The notes under the pieces were generated by a model, which was not told the DNA's origin, did no database searches, and saw only the letters and a list, made by a program, of their open reading frames with translations. DNA of 39,341 nt, taken from positions 1 to 39,341 of the forward strand of contig SCNT01000040.1 in assembly GCA_005503165.1 (NCBI GenBank), given 5' to 3'. Below, one piece after another: positions 30,430 to 39,233 of this stretch. Origin of the DNA: Sphingomonadaceae bacterium 3R27E2-A. Lineage in GTDB: Bacteria > Pseudomonadota > Alphaproteobacteria > Sphingomonadales > Sphingomonadaceae. A program made the position numbers and the translations under genes. The stretch's first letter is position 1. Every line of letters begins with the position of its first letter.

Positions 30430-32216
30430 TGTTTCCAGCCAAGCAGCGCGTTGCGAGCCGTCGATCTAAGACTTGCCTGCACCGCTCTTTGCACGCTGCC
30501 AATGCGCTTTCTTGCCCACTGCCATCCTTGAACCGGCGTCGTCCTCTCTTCTATTATCGGTAGCCACGTTTGGGGCGGCGGCGGATATCTGAAGAAGCGG
30601 CACGCCAAGAGGAAGAACGGCAGTTGATCGAGCCTTATCGCGGATATTTCGCTGTAATGGTCTGTTGCACCGGCCTCTTTCTGGACCGCTTCAAAAAGTT
30701 CTTTCCCGTCCTTGCCGATCTTGAGTCCGCCGAGAGCGCTGCCGTTCCGCCGGCCTGACCAAAGCTTCGCTTCGCTTCGCGCGTTCGGTACCCAAATCTG
30801 AAAATTGCAATGCGGCAGATCTTCCGTCTGGAATTCTCCAAGCTCGGCGACAAGCTCGGAGTTCCCGAACGCCAGGGCAAACATGGCCACGTGAGGATAG
30901 AGAATACTTGCTGCGGTTAGTTCCTTTCGAACCTCCTCGTTGTCCCTGTCGGTGGCGCGGATCAGCGACGCATAGTCATGTTCGATGACGGGATAGAATT
31001 CTCCCCAACGAAAGCTGATCATCGTCGAGCGGGCCACCTGCGAAACGTAATGGGCGGCCGCCTCCTGCGTTTCCGGGACGATGGCGAGCAGCATTATGGC
31101 GAGTATTATATCGATGGCCTGGTCCTCGTGGACTGGCGTGTACAGACCACGGTTAGCTTCTATCATCGCGGCAATGCCTTGGGCCGCCTCGACAAGTTTC
31201 GCACTGGGATCGGTTACGAGGCCGAGTGTCTTCCCTGCGCTCGTTTCGAGCCATGCACGAAACAGTCCGCCAACCGCCAGGCGTCCAAGGGTTTCGAACA
31301 GGGCAAGATTGATGTCGAGAGCGTCTCGCGATCCCACGGCGTAGCTCAAAGCGTGGCGCGCCCCGACATGTTTGAGGATTTTATCGCTATAAAGTTCGTC
31401 CCAGATCCGAAGGTAAAGGTCGGTCGCCTCGAATAGGCAGTGGCTTGCCTCCAGCTTCCGACCCTTGTCTTTTTCGACCAAAGGCCAAAGCTGTTCCCAA
31501 CCACGCAACATGACGTATTCGGCAGCACGATATGGGGATTCGAGGTTTCCCGCCTCTCGCCCCCAAACGAGCAGGATCCAGAGAGCGAGATAGAGGCTTC
31601 TGACTCGCTCTACGGGAGTTAATTTTGCGTCGGCTTCGACATCGCGGACCAGTCGAGCGAACTGCTGGAACGAGGATTCTGGCTCTTCGACGAGGGCCGC
31701 AGCACGGCGCAAATATTTCCTCCGCTCAGCAGGAAAGACTTCTTCACGGAGCGCGCCATCGACGAGCATTCCTGTGAGTGTGTCTCCAGTCCACACGCGA
31801 TAATCGATCCGTTGTGTCCGTTCCCGTCTCATAAACCCATCGACGAGGGGCTTCACGTTTTGAAGGACGACGCCCCCGACGGTGATGCAGACGACGACCG
31901 GGAGCTGTTGATGTTCGGGGGCGAGTGTGTCGAGATAGGCGTCGCGCAGTTCGTCGAGCGATGGCCTCACAGCTTGTGCGCCGACATTCCAATCGGTTCG
32001 AGTAAGGTCGCCCTGCTTGATGACGAATAGAAAGAGCTTGCGGGTTCCGTCGGCATCCTTTCCAACAGCCGCGACGTCGACACCGTACTGCCTGGGGCCG
32101 ATTTGCGGCCTCGATATAACCTCATAGCCCGTTGCAGTAAGTAGCTCCGGGACGATCGCATCAAGCTCGTCTCGCTCTCTCAGGCCGCGGAAGAACTCCC
32201 TGACGATGGACCTCAT
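30426..32216 (-). CDS. Large protein with N-terminal restriction-endonuclease-like region
   Basis: A 596-residue protein of no named family that I recognise. The first 70 residues look like a PD-(D/E)xK/Mrr-type core: Glu24 in VPELLTATGYEV, Asp47 in YGVDVAAVG, and Lys67 in LFLFVIKQGD. The residue two before Lys67 is Val rather than the usual Glu or Gln, so the active site is atypical or degenerate. The remaining 500 residues are mainly helical with no visible motif. The ATG overlaps the stop of the upstream gene by four bases (ATGA), so the two are made as a unit. The architecture of a nuclease-like domain plus a long helical region beside a repeat-rich partner is reminiscent of anti-phage modules; this is inference. 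Confidence 0.7.
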   Translation of the reverse strand: MRSIVREFFRGLRERDELDAIVPELLTATGYEVISRPQIGPRQYGVDVAAVGKDADGTRKLFLFVIKQGDLTRTDWNVGAQAVRPSLDELRDAYLDTLAPEHQQLPVVVCITVGGVVLQNVKPLVDGFMRRERTQRIDYRVWTGDTLTGMLVDGALREEVFPAERRKYLRRAAALVEEPESSFQQFARLVRDVEADAKLTPVERVRSLYLALWILLVWGREAGNLESPYRAAEYVMLRGWEQLWPLVEKDKGRKLEASHCLFEATDLYLRIWDELYSDKILKHVGARHALSYAVGSRDALDINLALFETLGRLAVGGLFRAWLETSAGKTLGLVTDPSAKLVEAAQGIAAMIEANRGLYTPVHEDQAIDIILAIMLLAIVPETQEAAAHYVSQVARSTMISFRWGEFYPVIEHDYASLIRATDRDNEEVRKELTAASILYPHVAMFALAFGNSELVAELGEFQTEDLPHCNFQIWVPNARSEAKLWSGRRNGSALGGLKIGKDGKELFEAVQKEAGATDHYSEISAIRLDQLPFFLLACRFFRYPPPPQTWLPIIEERTTPVQGWQWARKRIGSVQRAVQASLRSTARNALLGWKH

Positions 32217-33940
32217 TCATCATTCTCGCCGCTTAGAAGCATGTCGCGTCTGTATTTTGCCCAGAAAGGCTCAAGCATGTCGTATCGCAGAATTTCAGTC
32301 GAGAAGCCTTGCGACACCATTTCGGTCTCCTGCCGAACGCTCGTGTCGTCGGACTGATAAACGTCATAGATCGCGGCATCACCATAGAGCATCATCGACG
32401 TCGGGAAAATTTCGCCAAATATTGACGTTTTCATTGCGTTCTTCGATAGCGCGCGGCTCTCTTCCCGTTGCTTTTGGTCGACCAGATTTCGATGATGTTC
32501 GGACGGTGCAAGTTCCTTGATCTCGTAGGCCGCTGCGATCGCCGCCTGATAGTCATCATGGGCCGCGAGCACGTTTCGGAGGGTGTCGCGGGCGTGTTTG
32601 GGCCCGGTTTTGGCTGCTTTCTCCAGAACGGCTCTAGACACGGTCCAGAATGTCATCAGCAGCGGGTCGGCAATCAAATGGGCAGCTTGGAGACGCACAC
32701 TCACCGGTGCCGTGCGCAACGCGCTCACCAATATCGAAGCTAGAGTGCCCGGAAAGGCGAGAAGGATCGCCGATGATCGACGGACCGACCGCAAAGCTTC
32801 ATCCGGCGTCCACCCGCTCATGTCGATGTCGAACTTCGGCGTGTTTTCGCCAACGCCGCGACAGATATCGAGTACCGCGTCGAAATGGCGAAAACTCGGA
32901 GAACGTAGCCATCCTCCAATCAGAGACGACCGCGCGACTTGATCGCTGTTCAAAATTGCCATTGACGTGGCGTCGAGCTTTTTCATGCGTGCCGACCTGC
33001 TGGTGAGCAAATGATCGAGCAATGCATGTGCTTCCGTGGCTAGCGGTCCATCTATGGTTTTGGACAAAATCTGATCGACGACGTCGACGGTATCATCCTC
33101 GCCCGGGCCGATCGCCATCAAGGCGGCGAAGGCCGCTCGCGCTAGCGCTGGAGACGCTTTCGACATCGAGAACATCATTTCCGAGGCTATGGCATTGCGA
33201 ACATGCTCGTCATTGCTCATGGACCGATCAGCAATGGCAGCAATGCCTTCCTTATCTTTCCCGGTCACGCTGGCGGCCACATGAAGAAGCGAACGCAGTG
33301 GTGCTACCACCGCGTCTTCCGTCTCGCGCCGGATGGAGGCGCGCAATGCCTTTACGGCGCGATCTTGCTCCCGAGGTTGAAAGCCATCGAACCGGCCGAG
33401 GAGATTTGCGGCGCTCCATCGCTCATTATTTGAGCCATGCTCGATCAATTTGATAAGAGCAGGGAGAAAGCGCCGCCGACTAACTTTTAGGCCAGAGTGG
33501 CAGACCGCATGCCGGATGAAATCTGGCGCGGAGCCCGTGCGAATTTCTTCCAAAAGCGCCCACGGGCGTGATGCCTTCGCCTCGCACCAGCCGCTAAACC
33601 ACGAGGAAAGATAATAGGGTAGCCCTTGACCTCTCGATCGTTCGCTCAATCCGATGACCAGTTCAAGAACCTGTGGTTGATCCAGCTTAAGCCTCGGGAG
33701 CACCTCTTCGAGAAATTGTTGGCATCCGTAAGATAGCCGTTCCTCGGTGGCATGCGCGAACGCCGCGATAAGATCGATTGCGCCCCCACGGTGAGCTGCA
33801 GTCGCCCCCGTCACGAGATCTTCCCAGTTATTCTCGCTTCCTGGAAATGCGTCCGACACATATTCAGGGAGCGCCCCGGATTTCGCGGCTGCAATCATAA
33901 GGTCGCGACTATAGGTGAAGGAGGTTTTCGGTCTCGGCAC
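32213..33940 (-). CDS. Helical-repeat (HEAT/ARM-like) protein, partner of nuclease-like gene
   Basis: A 575-residue protein without a recognised family. Its middle is built of short amphipathic helix pairs (for example RRFLPALIKLIEHGSNNERWSAANLLGRF, then repeats around VRNAIASEMMFSMSKASPALARAAFAALMAIG), typical of HEAT/ARM-like solenoids that act as scaffolds or sensors. No catalytic motif is visible. The start is a GTG at 33940; no good ribosome site is seen, and an ATG at 33898 is an alternative. The stop overlaps the next gene's start. It is divergent from the HEPN gene with 143 bp between them. Confidence 0.65.
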   Translation of the reverse strand: MPRPKTSFTYSRDLMIAAAKSGALPEYVSDAFPGSENNWEDLVTGATAAHRGGAIDLIAAFAHATEERLSYGCQQFLEEVLPRLKLDQPQVLELVIGLSERSRGQGLPYYLSSWFSGWCEAKASRPWALLEEIRTGSAPDFIRHAVCHSGLKVSRRRFLPALIKLIEHGSNNERWSAANLLGRFDGFQPREQDRAVKALRASIRRETEDAVVAPLRSLLHVAASVTGKDKEGIAAIADRSMSNDEHVRNAIASEMMFSMSKASPALARAAFAALMAIGPGEDDTVDVVDQILSKTIDGPLATEAHALLDHLLTSRSARMKKLDATSMAILNSDQVARSSLIGGWLRSPSFRHFDAVLDICRGVGENTPKFDIDMSGWTPDEALRSVRRSSAILLAFPGTLASILVSALRTAPVSVRLQAAHLIADPLLMTFWTVSRAVLEKAAKTGPKHARDTLRNVLAAHDDYQAAIAAAYEIKELAPSEHHRNLVDQKQREESRALSKNAMKTSIFGEIFPTSMMLYGDAAIYDVYQSDDTSVRQETEMVSQGFSTEILRYDMLEPFWAKYRRDMLLSGENDE

Positions 33941-34083
33941 CGCAGAAACAAATCACCAACATCAACAGATCGCAACGGCATTTTGATCCACCCGAGAAGT
34001 TATCGCGAGGCCCTGCGTGAACTGGCCGAAAAGCTTGGGCAGAGCATGTGGCGGGTTGCCGATTTCGCGACTATATTGTGGCC

Positions 34084-35307
34084 ATGAAGGATTACCGTTC
34101 CGCCATCGACAAGGCTCTGATGGACCAAGCGCGGCTCGCCAGCATGAGCGAGGCCGCGTCGCTTGCCCGTTTCCAGCAAGAGATGTTTGGCGGAGTCACA
34201 CGGCAGCAGCTCGCTGAACTGAGTCAAACGGCGAGCGCGACACAGAGGGCTCTCGAAGACGCAGCGAAGCCATATGGCGGTGTGGCTCAAATGATGCGGG
34301 AAATTGAGAACCAGCGGCGATCGGTGGATGAGTTTCTCAAGGCGCCGGGTATTTTGGAAGCGATCGAGGAGGCTCGCCGCGGCCATTGGGCGAGCGCCTT
34401 TGCAGGCTATAAGATTTCCGACTTGTCAAAGCTGTATGGTGGCTCGCTCGACACTGTGCTGAGTTCGGCAGCGGAGCAGTCACGGCATATCCTTTCCTCC
34501 ACGCCCGTCGCTGACGCCGCCACAGCGGCGGCCATCAAGGCGTCGTACCCGCTGGACAGCTTGATCGCGGGGGTGAGCGCGAAGATGACGGTCATCGCGG
34601 GCGTGACGGCGGTAAGCGGAGTTGAAACCCCTGCCTATGATGCGGCTTTTCACGGCCTCCTAGGTGACTGGCGTTTGCGACCCGATCTTCCCGAACGATT
34701 CTGGAACGACAAGTCCTATCGCGAGGACCGCTATAGGCGGGCCGACGTGGATGCGGGCCTAATCGACGTAGAGCCGCAGGTCGCCGTTGAACTGATGATA
34801 TCAAGTGGCCTTATTGGGGGCACGGTGGAGCCTGATGGCGCGGTCGCGCTGCTGAGCTTCGGAAGCGTCTCAATGGCGATCCGGGCCACCGACGCCGAGG
34901 TTGACGCATATAGGGTCATCAGGTCGTTCGAGCGGCGCTTGCGTGATTTCATTAGGGGTAAACTCGAAGCGCACGCGGGTCCGGGCTGGCTGAAGCGTCG
35001 CGTCGACGGCGCGATCGTCAAGAGGGCGACTGATAAACGTGACGCTGCATTGAAGTCCGGGGAGTCCGTGACCGACTTGCTCGAATTTACCGATCTCGGG
35101 GAGCTGATGGAGATTATTCTGCGTGGAGACAATTGGTCGGACACATTCGAAGCCGTATTCGTGAATCGTGATCGCTTCCGGCAGGATATGCTGACACTAT
35201 TGGCTCTCCGCCGGCCGGTTGCGCATTCGCGCGTTATCGACAGCCCACAACTCGCCGAGGCTATGCTGGTGATGCACCGGCTCGACGCGCGGATGTCTGG
35301 CGCCTAG
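34084..35307 (+). CDS. Swt1-type HEPN domain protein, putative RNase
   Basis: A 407-residue protein. The N-terminal half is helical and alanine-rich, with possible coiled coil around residues 15-95. The C-terminal part resembles the Swt1-type HEPN domain: ERRLRDFIRGKLEAHAGPGWLKRRV, then LLEFTDLGELMEIILRGDNWSDTFEAVF, then LLALRRPVAHSR. The last contains the Rx4H signature (Arg376, His381) of HEPN RNases. Such proteins are frequent toxins or effectors in anti-phage islands. The start is the ATG at 34084; the frame is open back to a GTG at 34048. No antitoxin is obvious. It is divergent from the repeat/nuclease pair and converges with a DUF4238-like gene. Confidence 0.7.
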   Translation: MKDYRSAIDKALMDQARLASMSEAASLARFQQEMFGGVTRQQLAELSQTASATQRALEDAAKPYGGVAQMMREIENQRRSVDEFLKAPGILEAIEEARRGHWASAFAGYKISDLSKLYGGSLDTVLSSAAEQSRHILSSTPVADAATAAAIKASYPLDSLIAGVSAKMTVIAGVTAVSGVETPAYDAAFHGLLGDWRLRPDLPERFWNDKSYREDRYRRADVDAGLIDVEPQVAVELMISSGLIGGTVEPDGAVALLSFGSVSMAIRATDAEVDAYRVIRSFERRLRDFIRGKLEAHAGPGWLKRRVDGAIVKRATDKRDAALKSGESVTDLLEFTDLGELMEIILRGDNWSDTFEAVFVNRDRFRQDMLTLLALRRPVAHSRVIDSPQLAEAMLVMHRLDARMSGA

Positions 35308-35339
35308 TCGCCACGATAGGTCGGCGCGGCAGGACCGGC

Positions 35340-36290
35340 TCAAGACGGCCGATCGCGGCTTCGATCATATTTGGTTTCCAGTTTTCCATCGATCCAGCGC
35401 GAAGCAAAGGGCGCCGGGGCAGGGATGCCGAAGTTCTTCTTGATAAATGTCAAAGGTGGCGTTGATCTCGCGAATACGAAGCGGCGCGCGATACCGACCA
35501 TGATGCGGTTGAACCGTGAGACTCCTTGCGAGTTAAGTCTGAAAATGAGGAGGCCGTCCCCCCTAATTGGCGGGAACGGTATGACGTTTAAGGCAAGCTT
35601 CGGAGTGAGGGGAGCATAGAGTTCGAAGGGGATCGGCCGTTTGCTCCAAGGTTCCCGAGCAACTACTCCTCCGTCGGAGAAGAGGAGTTCTCGATCGCAA
35701 TCTGCGACCATAAGAGTGATGGCGCCGTTCGCAATCGCCTCGCGATAAACATCGTACAGAAAGAGCATGTTCTCCAGCGCAAAGGCGCGGTGTGTGTCTG
35801 GGTCAACGGGAAGCGCTCCAAGGTGAGAATTGTTCGACTTGTGCCACTCGGTGAGCTTCGAGAGATAAGCTGGGCTTCGTACCACGGCCGCTGCGAGATA
35901 GTTTGCGATCGCAATACGGTCGGTTTCATCGACGGGGAGCCGCTCCTCATAATCGGAAATTAGGAAGCCGAGTTCTTGCATTTCCCTGCGCTTCGCCGGA
36001 TCGCCACGATCGGGATAGGCTCGCCTCTTAATGTCCGGCAACGGAAGAATATTGGTGAGCGCTCTAGAAAATGGTGTCTCGATTTCGCGCGAGAACCACC
36101 GCTCGATGTCGCGATCTTTGGTACCAGTCGGATCGACACGGGTATAGAGTTCACCTTCTACCCCGACTTTCGATGGCGGCGCGCGAAAGGTGCTTCCGTC
36201 GGATCGGACGGCCGTTAGATTGCCATCTACGCCGGCCCACTGGCTCGATTGAACTTCGGGCCACCAATGATGGCGTTTGGGCTCCGTCAT
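35340..36290 (-). CDS. DUF4238-like protein
   Basis: A 316-residue protein. The N-terminus (MTEPKRHHWWPEVQSSQW) with a conserved HH, the GVEGELYTRVDPTGTKDRDIERWFSREIETPFSRAL segment, and DRIAIANYLAAAVVRSPAYL (about 115-134) resemble DUF4238 proteins, in which an N-terminal HxxP-like motif and an internal helix with R-x-P are typical. Function is unknown, though the family is common in defence and accessory islands. No strong ribosome site precedes the ATG. The call rests on pattern recognition, without a database search. Confidence 0.6.
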   Translation of the reverse strand: MTEPKRHHWWPEVQSSQWAGVDGNLTAVRSDGSTFRAPPSKVGVEGELYTRVDPTGTKDRDIERWFSREIETPFSRALTNILPLPDIKRRAYPDRGDPAKRREMQELGFLISDYEERLPVDETDRIAIANYLAAAVVRSPAYLSKLTEWHKSNNSHLGALPVDPDTHRAFALENMLFLYDVYREAIANGAITLMVADCDRELLFSDGGVVAREPWSKRPIPFELYAPLTPKLALNVIPFPPIRGDGLLIFRLNSQGVSRFNRIMVGIARRFVFARSTPPLTFIKKNFGIPAPAPFASRWIDGKLETKYDRSRDRPS

Positions 36291-36411
36291 ATTGTTGTGC
36301 TGACACTTCGCATCGATAGTTGCAATGGCGCGCTCCCAGCAACCTCCGCTTTATCAGAACCCAAATCACGCGCGTTTGGCGAAGTCTGCCTGTCCTGCCT
36401 ATACTCGCTCC

Positions 36412-37302
36412 ATGCCTGAACCTGCAAAGTTCAAACCCGCGCCTGACCGCCCCTCCACCTTGCCGATGGACGCGCAACTGGTGGTGCTCGCTGACGCCGT
36501 TGAGAGGATCGGCCCTGCGCGTGTCAGACATTCCGGACGTAACGCGTTCAACCATCTACGAAAGTCGTGGGAACTACACCCGGTTGATGCCGAGATGTCC
36601 TATTTTCGCGCGCTGACTGCCGAAGAGGAAGCGGCGAGCGCGCTAATCCTCGCGCTTAGACAGCAGCGATATCCGGGAGCTAAGCGGCTGGATCCGCAAA
36701 TTCACGCTCATAAAGCTGCCGTCTGGGTGATCCTTGAGGCCATTGTTCGTGGATATACGGACAAGAAGATGCCTAGGCCCCAAATATCAATCGGAAAGGA
36801 AGGCCGACCGCGTATCAGGATCGATGTCGATATCGGTCCAATGATCGATTCCGATGGCCCATATTGGGTCCATTCTCCCGACCCCTTCCATACTGTCATT
36901 CATTCGGACGAGAAGGGGCCGTTCGAGCTCCACCGCTGGGCTAAGGAATTGGCGCAGATCGCAGGGCCGAACAAATCGATAATGAGATATGTTCGCGAAC
37001 TTGCGAACAATCGGAACCGCGTTCTCTACGCCAATGAAAAAGGTGTTCCGAGTATCATTTTTCCGGACGAACTCATCCTCGAGCGGCTGGAGCGTGTAAA
37101 GTGGATCATGGTTGTAGTTATCGGCGTTCTGCAAACGAAGACCCTGCAGCTACTGGTGATCCAGGCACTTGAGGCGCTGCTCATCGCGGTGGAGAGGTTC
37201 GAGGGTGAGGGATTTGCGTTCCCGCAGTTCGATCAGTCGGCCGCCAATTTGAGCATCGAGCAGCAACCCGACGGAAGCTTCGTATCGGGTTTTAAGGCCT
37301 GA
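36412..37302 (+). CDS. AbiV/HEPN-like protein (tentative)
   Basis: A 296-residue protein without a certain family. The stretch RNAFNHLRKSWELHPVDAEMSYFRALTAEEEAASALILAL followed by HKAA, and later ELANNRNRVLYANEKGVPS, resembles the layout of AbiV-type HEPN proteins, which have an A..EE-K-type helix, a conserved HK, and an R-x-x-x-L-Y stretch in place of the classical RxxxxH. If right, it would be an abortive-infection effector. The frame is open from 36325, but the ATG at 36412 gives a more natural N-terminus. It lies between a DUF4238-like gene and an abiH-family gene, both on the other strand. Confidence 0.55.
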   Translation: MPEPAKFKPAPDRPSTLPMDAQLVVLADAVERIGPARVRHSGRNAFNHLRKSWELHPVDAEMSYFRALTAEEEAASALILALRQQRYPGAKRLDPQIHAHKAAVWVILEAIVRGYTDKKMPRPQISIGKEGRPRIRIDVDIGPMIDSDGPYWVHSPDPFHTVIHSDEKGPFELHRWAKELAQIAGPNKSIMRYVRELANNRNRVLYANEKGVPSIIFPDELILERLERVKWIMVVVIGVLQTKTLQLLVIQALEALLIAVERFEGEGFAFPQFDQSAANLSIEQQPDGSFVSGFKA

Positions 37303-37364
37303 TCACTTCGGAGCAGACCTTTGAACTGCCAGGATATACGCGGGCATTGCGCATGATGTAGGGC

Positions 37365-38252
37365 TTACAAAAGCGATAAAGGATGGAACCGGGACAGCGC
37401 CGGGGAAACGCCAAGGCCGTTCATCCTATCCTCCGCTTCAGCTGAACTTCCGTGATAGCTTACCGTCCATGTTGCGTCGGGACGTATGCGTCTGATAACC
37501 TCGTGAAGGTAAGGCGCGTCGATTTCCGAAAGCGAGTGACCGAGGACGAAAACTTCATCGACGTTGGAGATGCGGCCGAAGAATCCGGAATTGCGTTCGA
37601 TGAGCGCGATGGTCGGTTTGAAGGTGTCGGCGAAGTAGCTGTCGATCAATCGATAGCCCCCGGCAAATCGTGTATCGGTGTCCTCATGAACTTTGGGCGA
37701 CAACTTCTCCTCGTCCAATCGCTCCCAGCCGTGGCCGAGTACAATTTGATCACTCGCGACACTCGCGTTTCCATGAATGTGGAGCACGTTCGCAGGCGTG
37801 GCGCCGTAAAGTGTCTCGAGGGTGGGTGTGTAATTGAAAGTGAGGAATAGCGCGCCGGGATCCACGCTTCGAATGAGCGAATACGTCCCTTCGACCGGCG
37901 GTGGAAGTTGCCGTATCCAGGCCGCGAAATGGTCACGGAGCTTTCGGGAAAGTGCATCGACAACCTGTTCGATTTCATATTCGAAGTCGTGATGATAGGC
38001 GTCGCTCCAGTCGTCTGCGCCATAGCTAACCAGAAACTGCTCGGCATAGTCGATGATCGCATCCTCATCGAACGATGCCAAACGCTCTTCGAAACAGGCC
38101 CAGAAGTCCTTGTCGACGAATAGGTACTCGCAGATTGTCCGCCACGATGCTGGGTCCACGTTCAGGAGATAGTCTCCGAACTGCGAATATCGGGATGGGA
38201 TGCCGTGATGGAGGTCAAAGCCGTTGCCGATGATGTACAGACGTTTCGTCAT
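37365..38252 (-). CDS. AbiH-family abortive-infection protein
   Basis: A 295-residue AbiH-like protein. Characteristic motifs are RLYIIGNGFDLHHGIPSRYSQF at the N-terminus (6-13 the core), FLTFNYTPTLETLYG, NVLHIHGNA, the LGHGW segment and VFVLGHSLSEID. These suggest a Rossmann-like SIR2/SLOG-related nucleotide-binding fold; the GNGFD and NYT/HIHG motifs line the presumed pocket. AbiH was first described as a phage abortive-infection gene in lactococci; the mechanism is not established. AGAGAAG lies before the ATG at 38252. No partner gene is needed in the described systems. Confidence 0.85.
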   Translation of the reverse strand: MTKRLYIIGNGFDLHHGIPSRYSQFGDYLLNVDPASWRTICEYLFVDKDFWACFEERLASFDEDAIIDYAEQFLVSYGADDWSDAYHHDFEYEIEQVVDALSRKLRDHFAAWIRQLPPPVEGTYSLIRSVDPGALFLTFNYTPTLETLYGATPANVLHIHGNASVASDQIVLGHGWERLDEEKLSPKVHEDTDTRFAGGYRLIDSYFADTFKPTIALIERNSGFFGRISNVDEVFVLGHSLSEIDAPYLHEVIRRIRPDATWTVSYHGSSAEAEDRMNGLGVSPALSRFHPLSLL

Positions 38253-38347
38253 GGAAATGCTTCTCTACCAGATGGATGCAATTGGGCTGGCAGCGGCACT
38301 GAGATGCCCGCCTCTATCGTAAAGTAGGGGTGCGACGCCGCGGATTG

Positions 38348-39233
38348 CTACGGATCGCCAAGACCGGCTCGCTTATATTGCGACGGATCCGGCCGCTCGA
38401 TGTAGAATGCGATCGGAATATACTCTAGATATGTGTCGACGCTCGACATCAACAGCAGCCGATTGATGCTGTTGTCTCGGATGCCTCCAGGCGGGATGAC
38501 GCATTTCATTCTCGCCGACTGCGCCAGATCACCAGTCTGCATGATGGCCTTTGCGGTTTGGGCTAGTGATGTTCTCAAGCGCTTGGGCAACTGCGCTTCC
38601 CAATTTGGCTTGGGCCCCTTGTGCGCATTGGCGGTGAGGTAGCGAAACACGTCCTGCATCAGAATCGTGTATGATCGGGCTTTCCCCTGACTGTGAACGT
38701 CGGCGATTGACCATTGATTTCCTAAGAACAGATGTTCGTTCTGCTCGATCTCGGAGCGGAGTCCGGGCAATTGATCGGGCCGTCGATTCGACTGCATCCA
38801 ACCAGCGGCGACAATCTCGCACCACCGATGCGGGCTGTCCGTTACAATGATCGAACCTGTAGCCTGTGCGATGAAGAGCGACATTTCGAAATTGGGAAGC
38901 ATATGATGCCCGATGAGGAGGCCTCCATCTTCCCCGCTCGGAGCGGGTTCGTCTTGTAGTAGTGCCAGTGGATCGCGGCGCCGCTTCTGGCGGTTGGCTT
39001 CGAGGACATCCTCAACCTGGTCCAGCGTCAATTCCGGCATCGCGCGCTTGATCATCGCGCGCTGCGCATTCTCCGGCATGCTCCAGATACCCCGCGCCAT
39101 ATCGTCGCGCTGAAGCCATTTCAGTCGGAGGTCTGGAACGGCAGCCATATCAAGGCCATCGGTGCGCTCGGTCGCCATTTGCATCATCTGGTGGCGGAGA
39201 TTGAAGTCGAAGTGGCATGGGTCCGGGATGACG
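38348..39233 (-). CDS. Hypothetical protein, 5' end replaced by IS3-type element
   Basis: The minus-strand frame continues into the insertion element at the right edge, but only about 295 residues (from the HVIPDPCHFDFNLRHQMMQMA stretch to the C-terminus RAGLGDP) belong to the resident gene. The natural start is probably lost; internal ATGs near 39187 have no ribosome site. The LFIAQATGSIIVTDSPHRW segment recalls the mid-part of DUF4238-type proteins, but the N-terminal motif that would decide is missing. It is probably a disrupted gene of the defence-like island. Confidence 0.55.
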
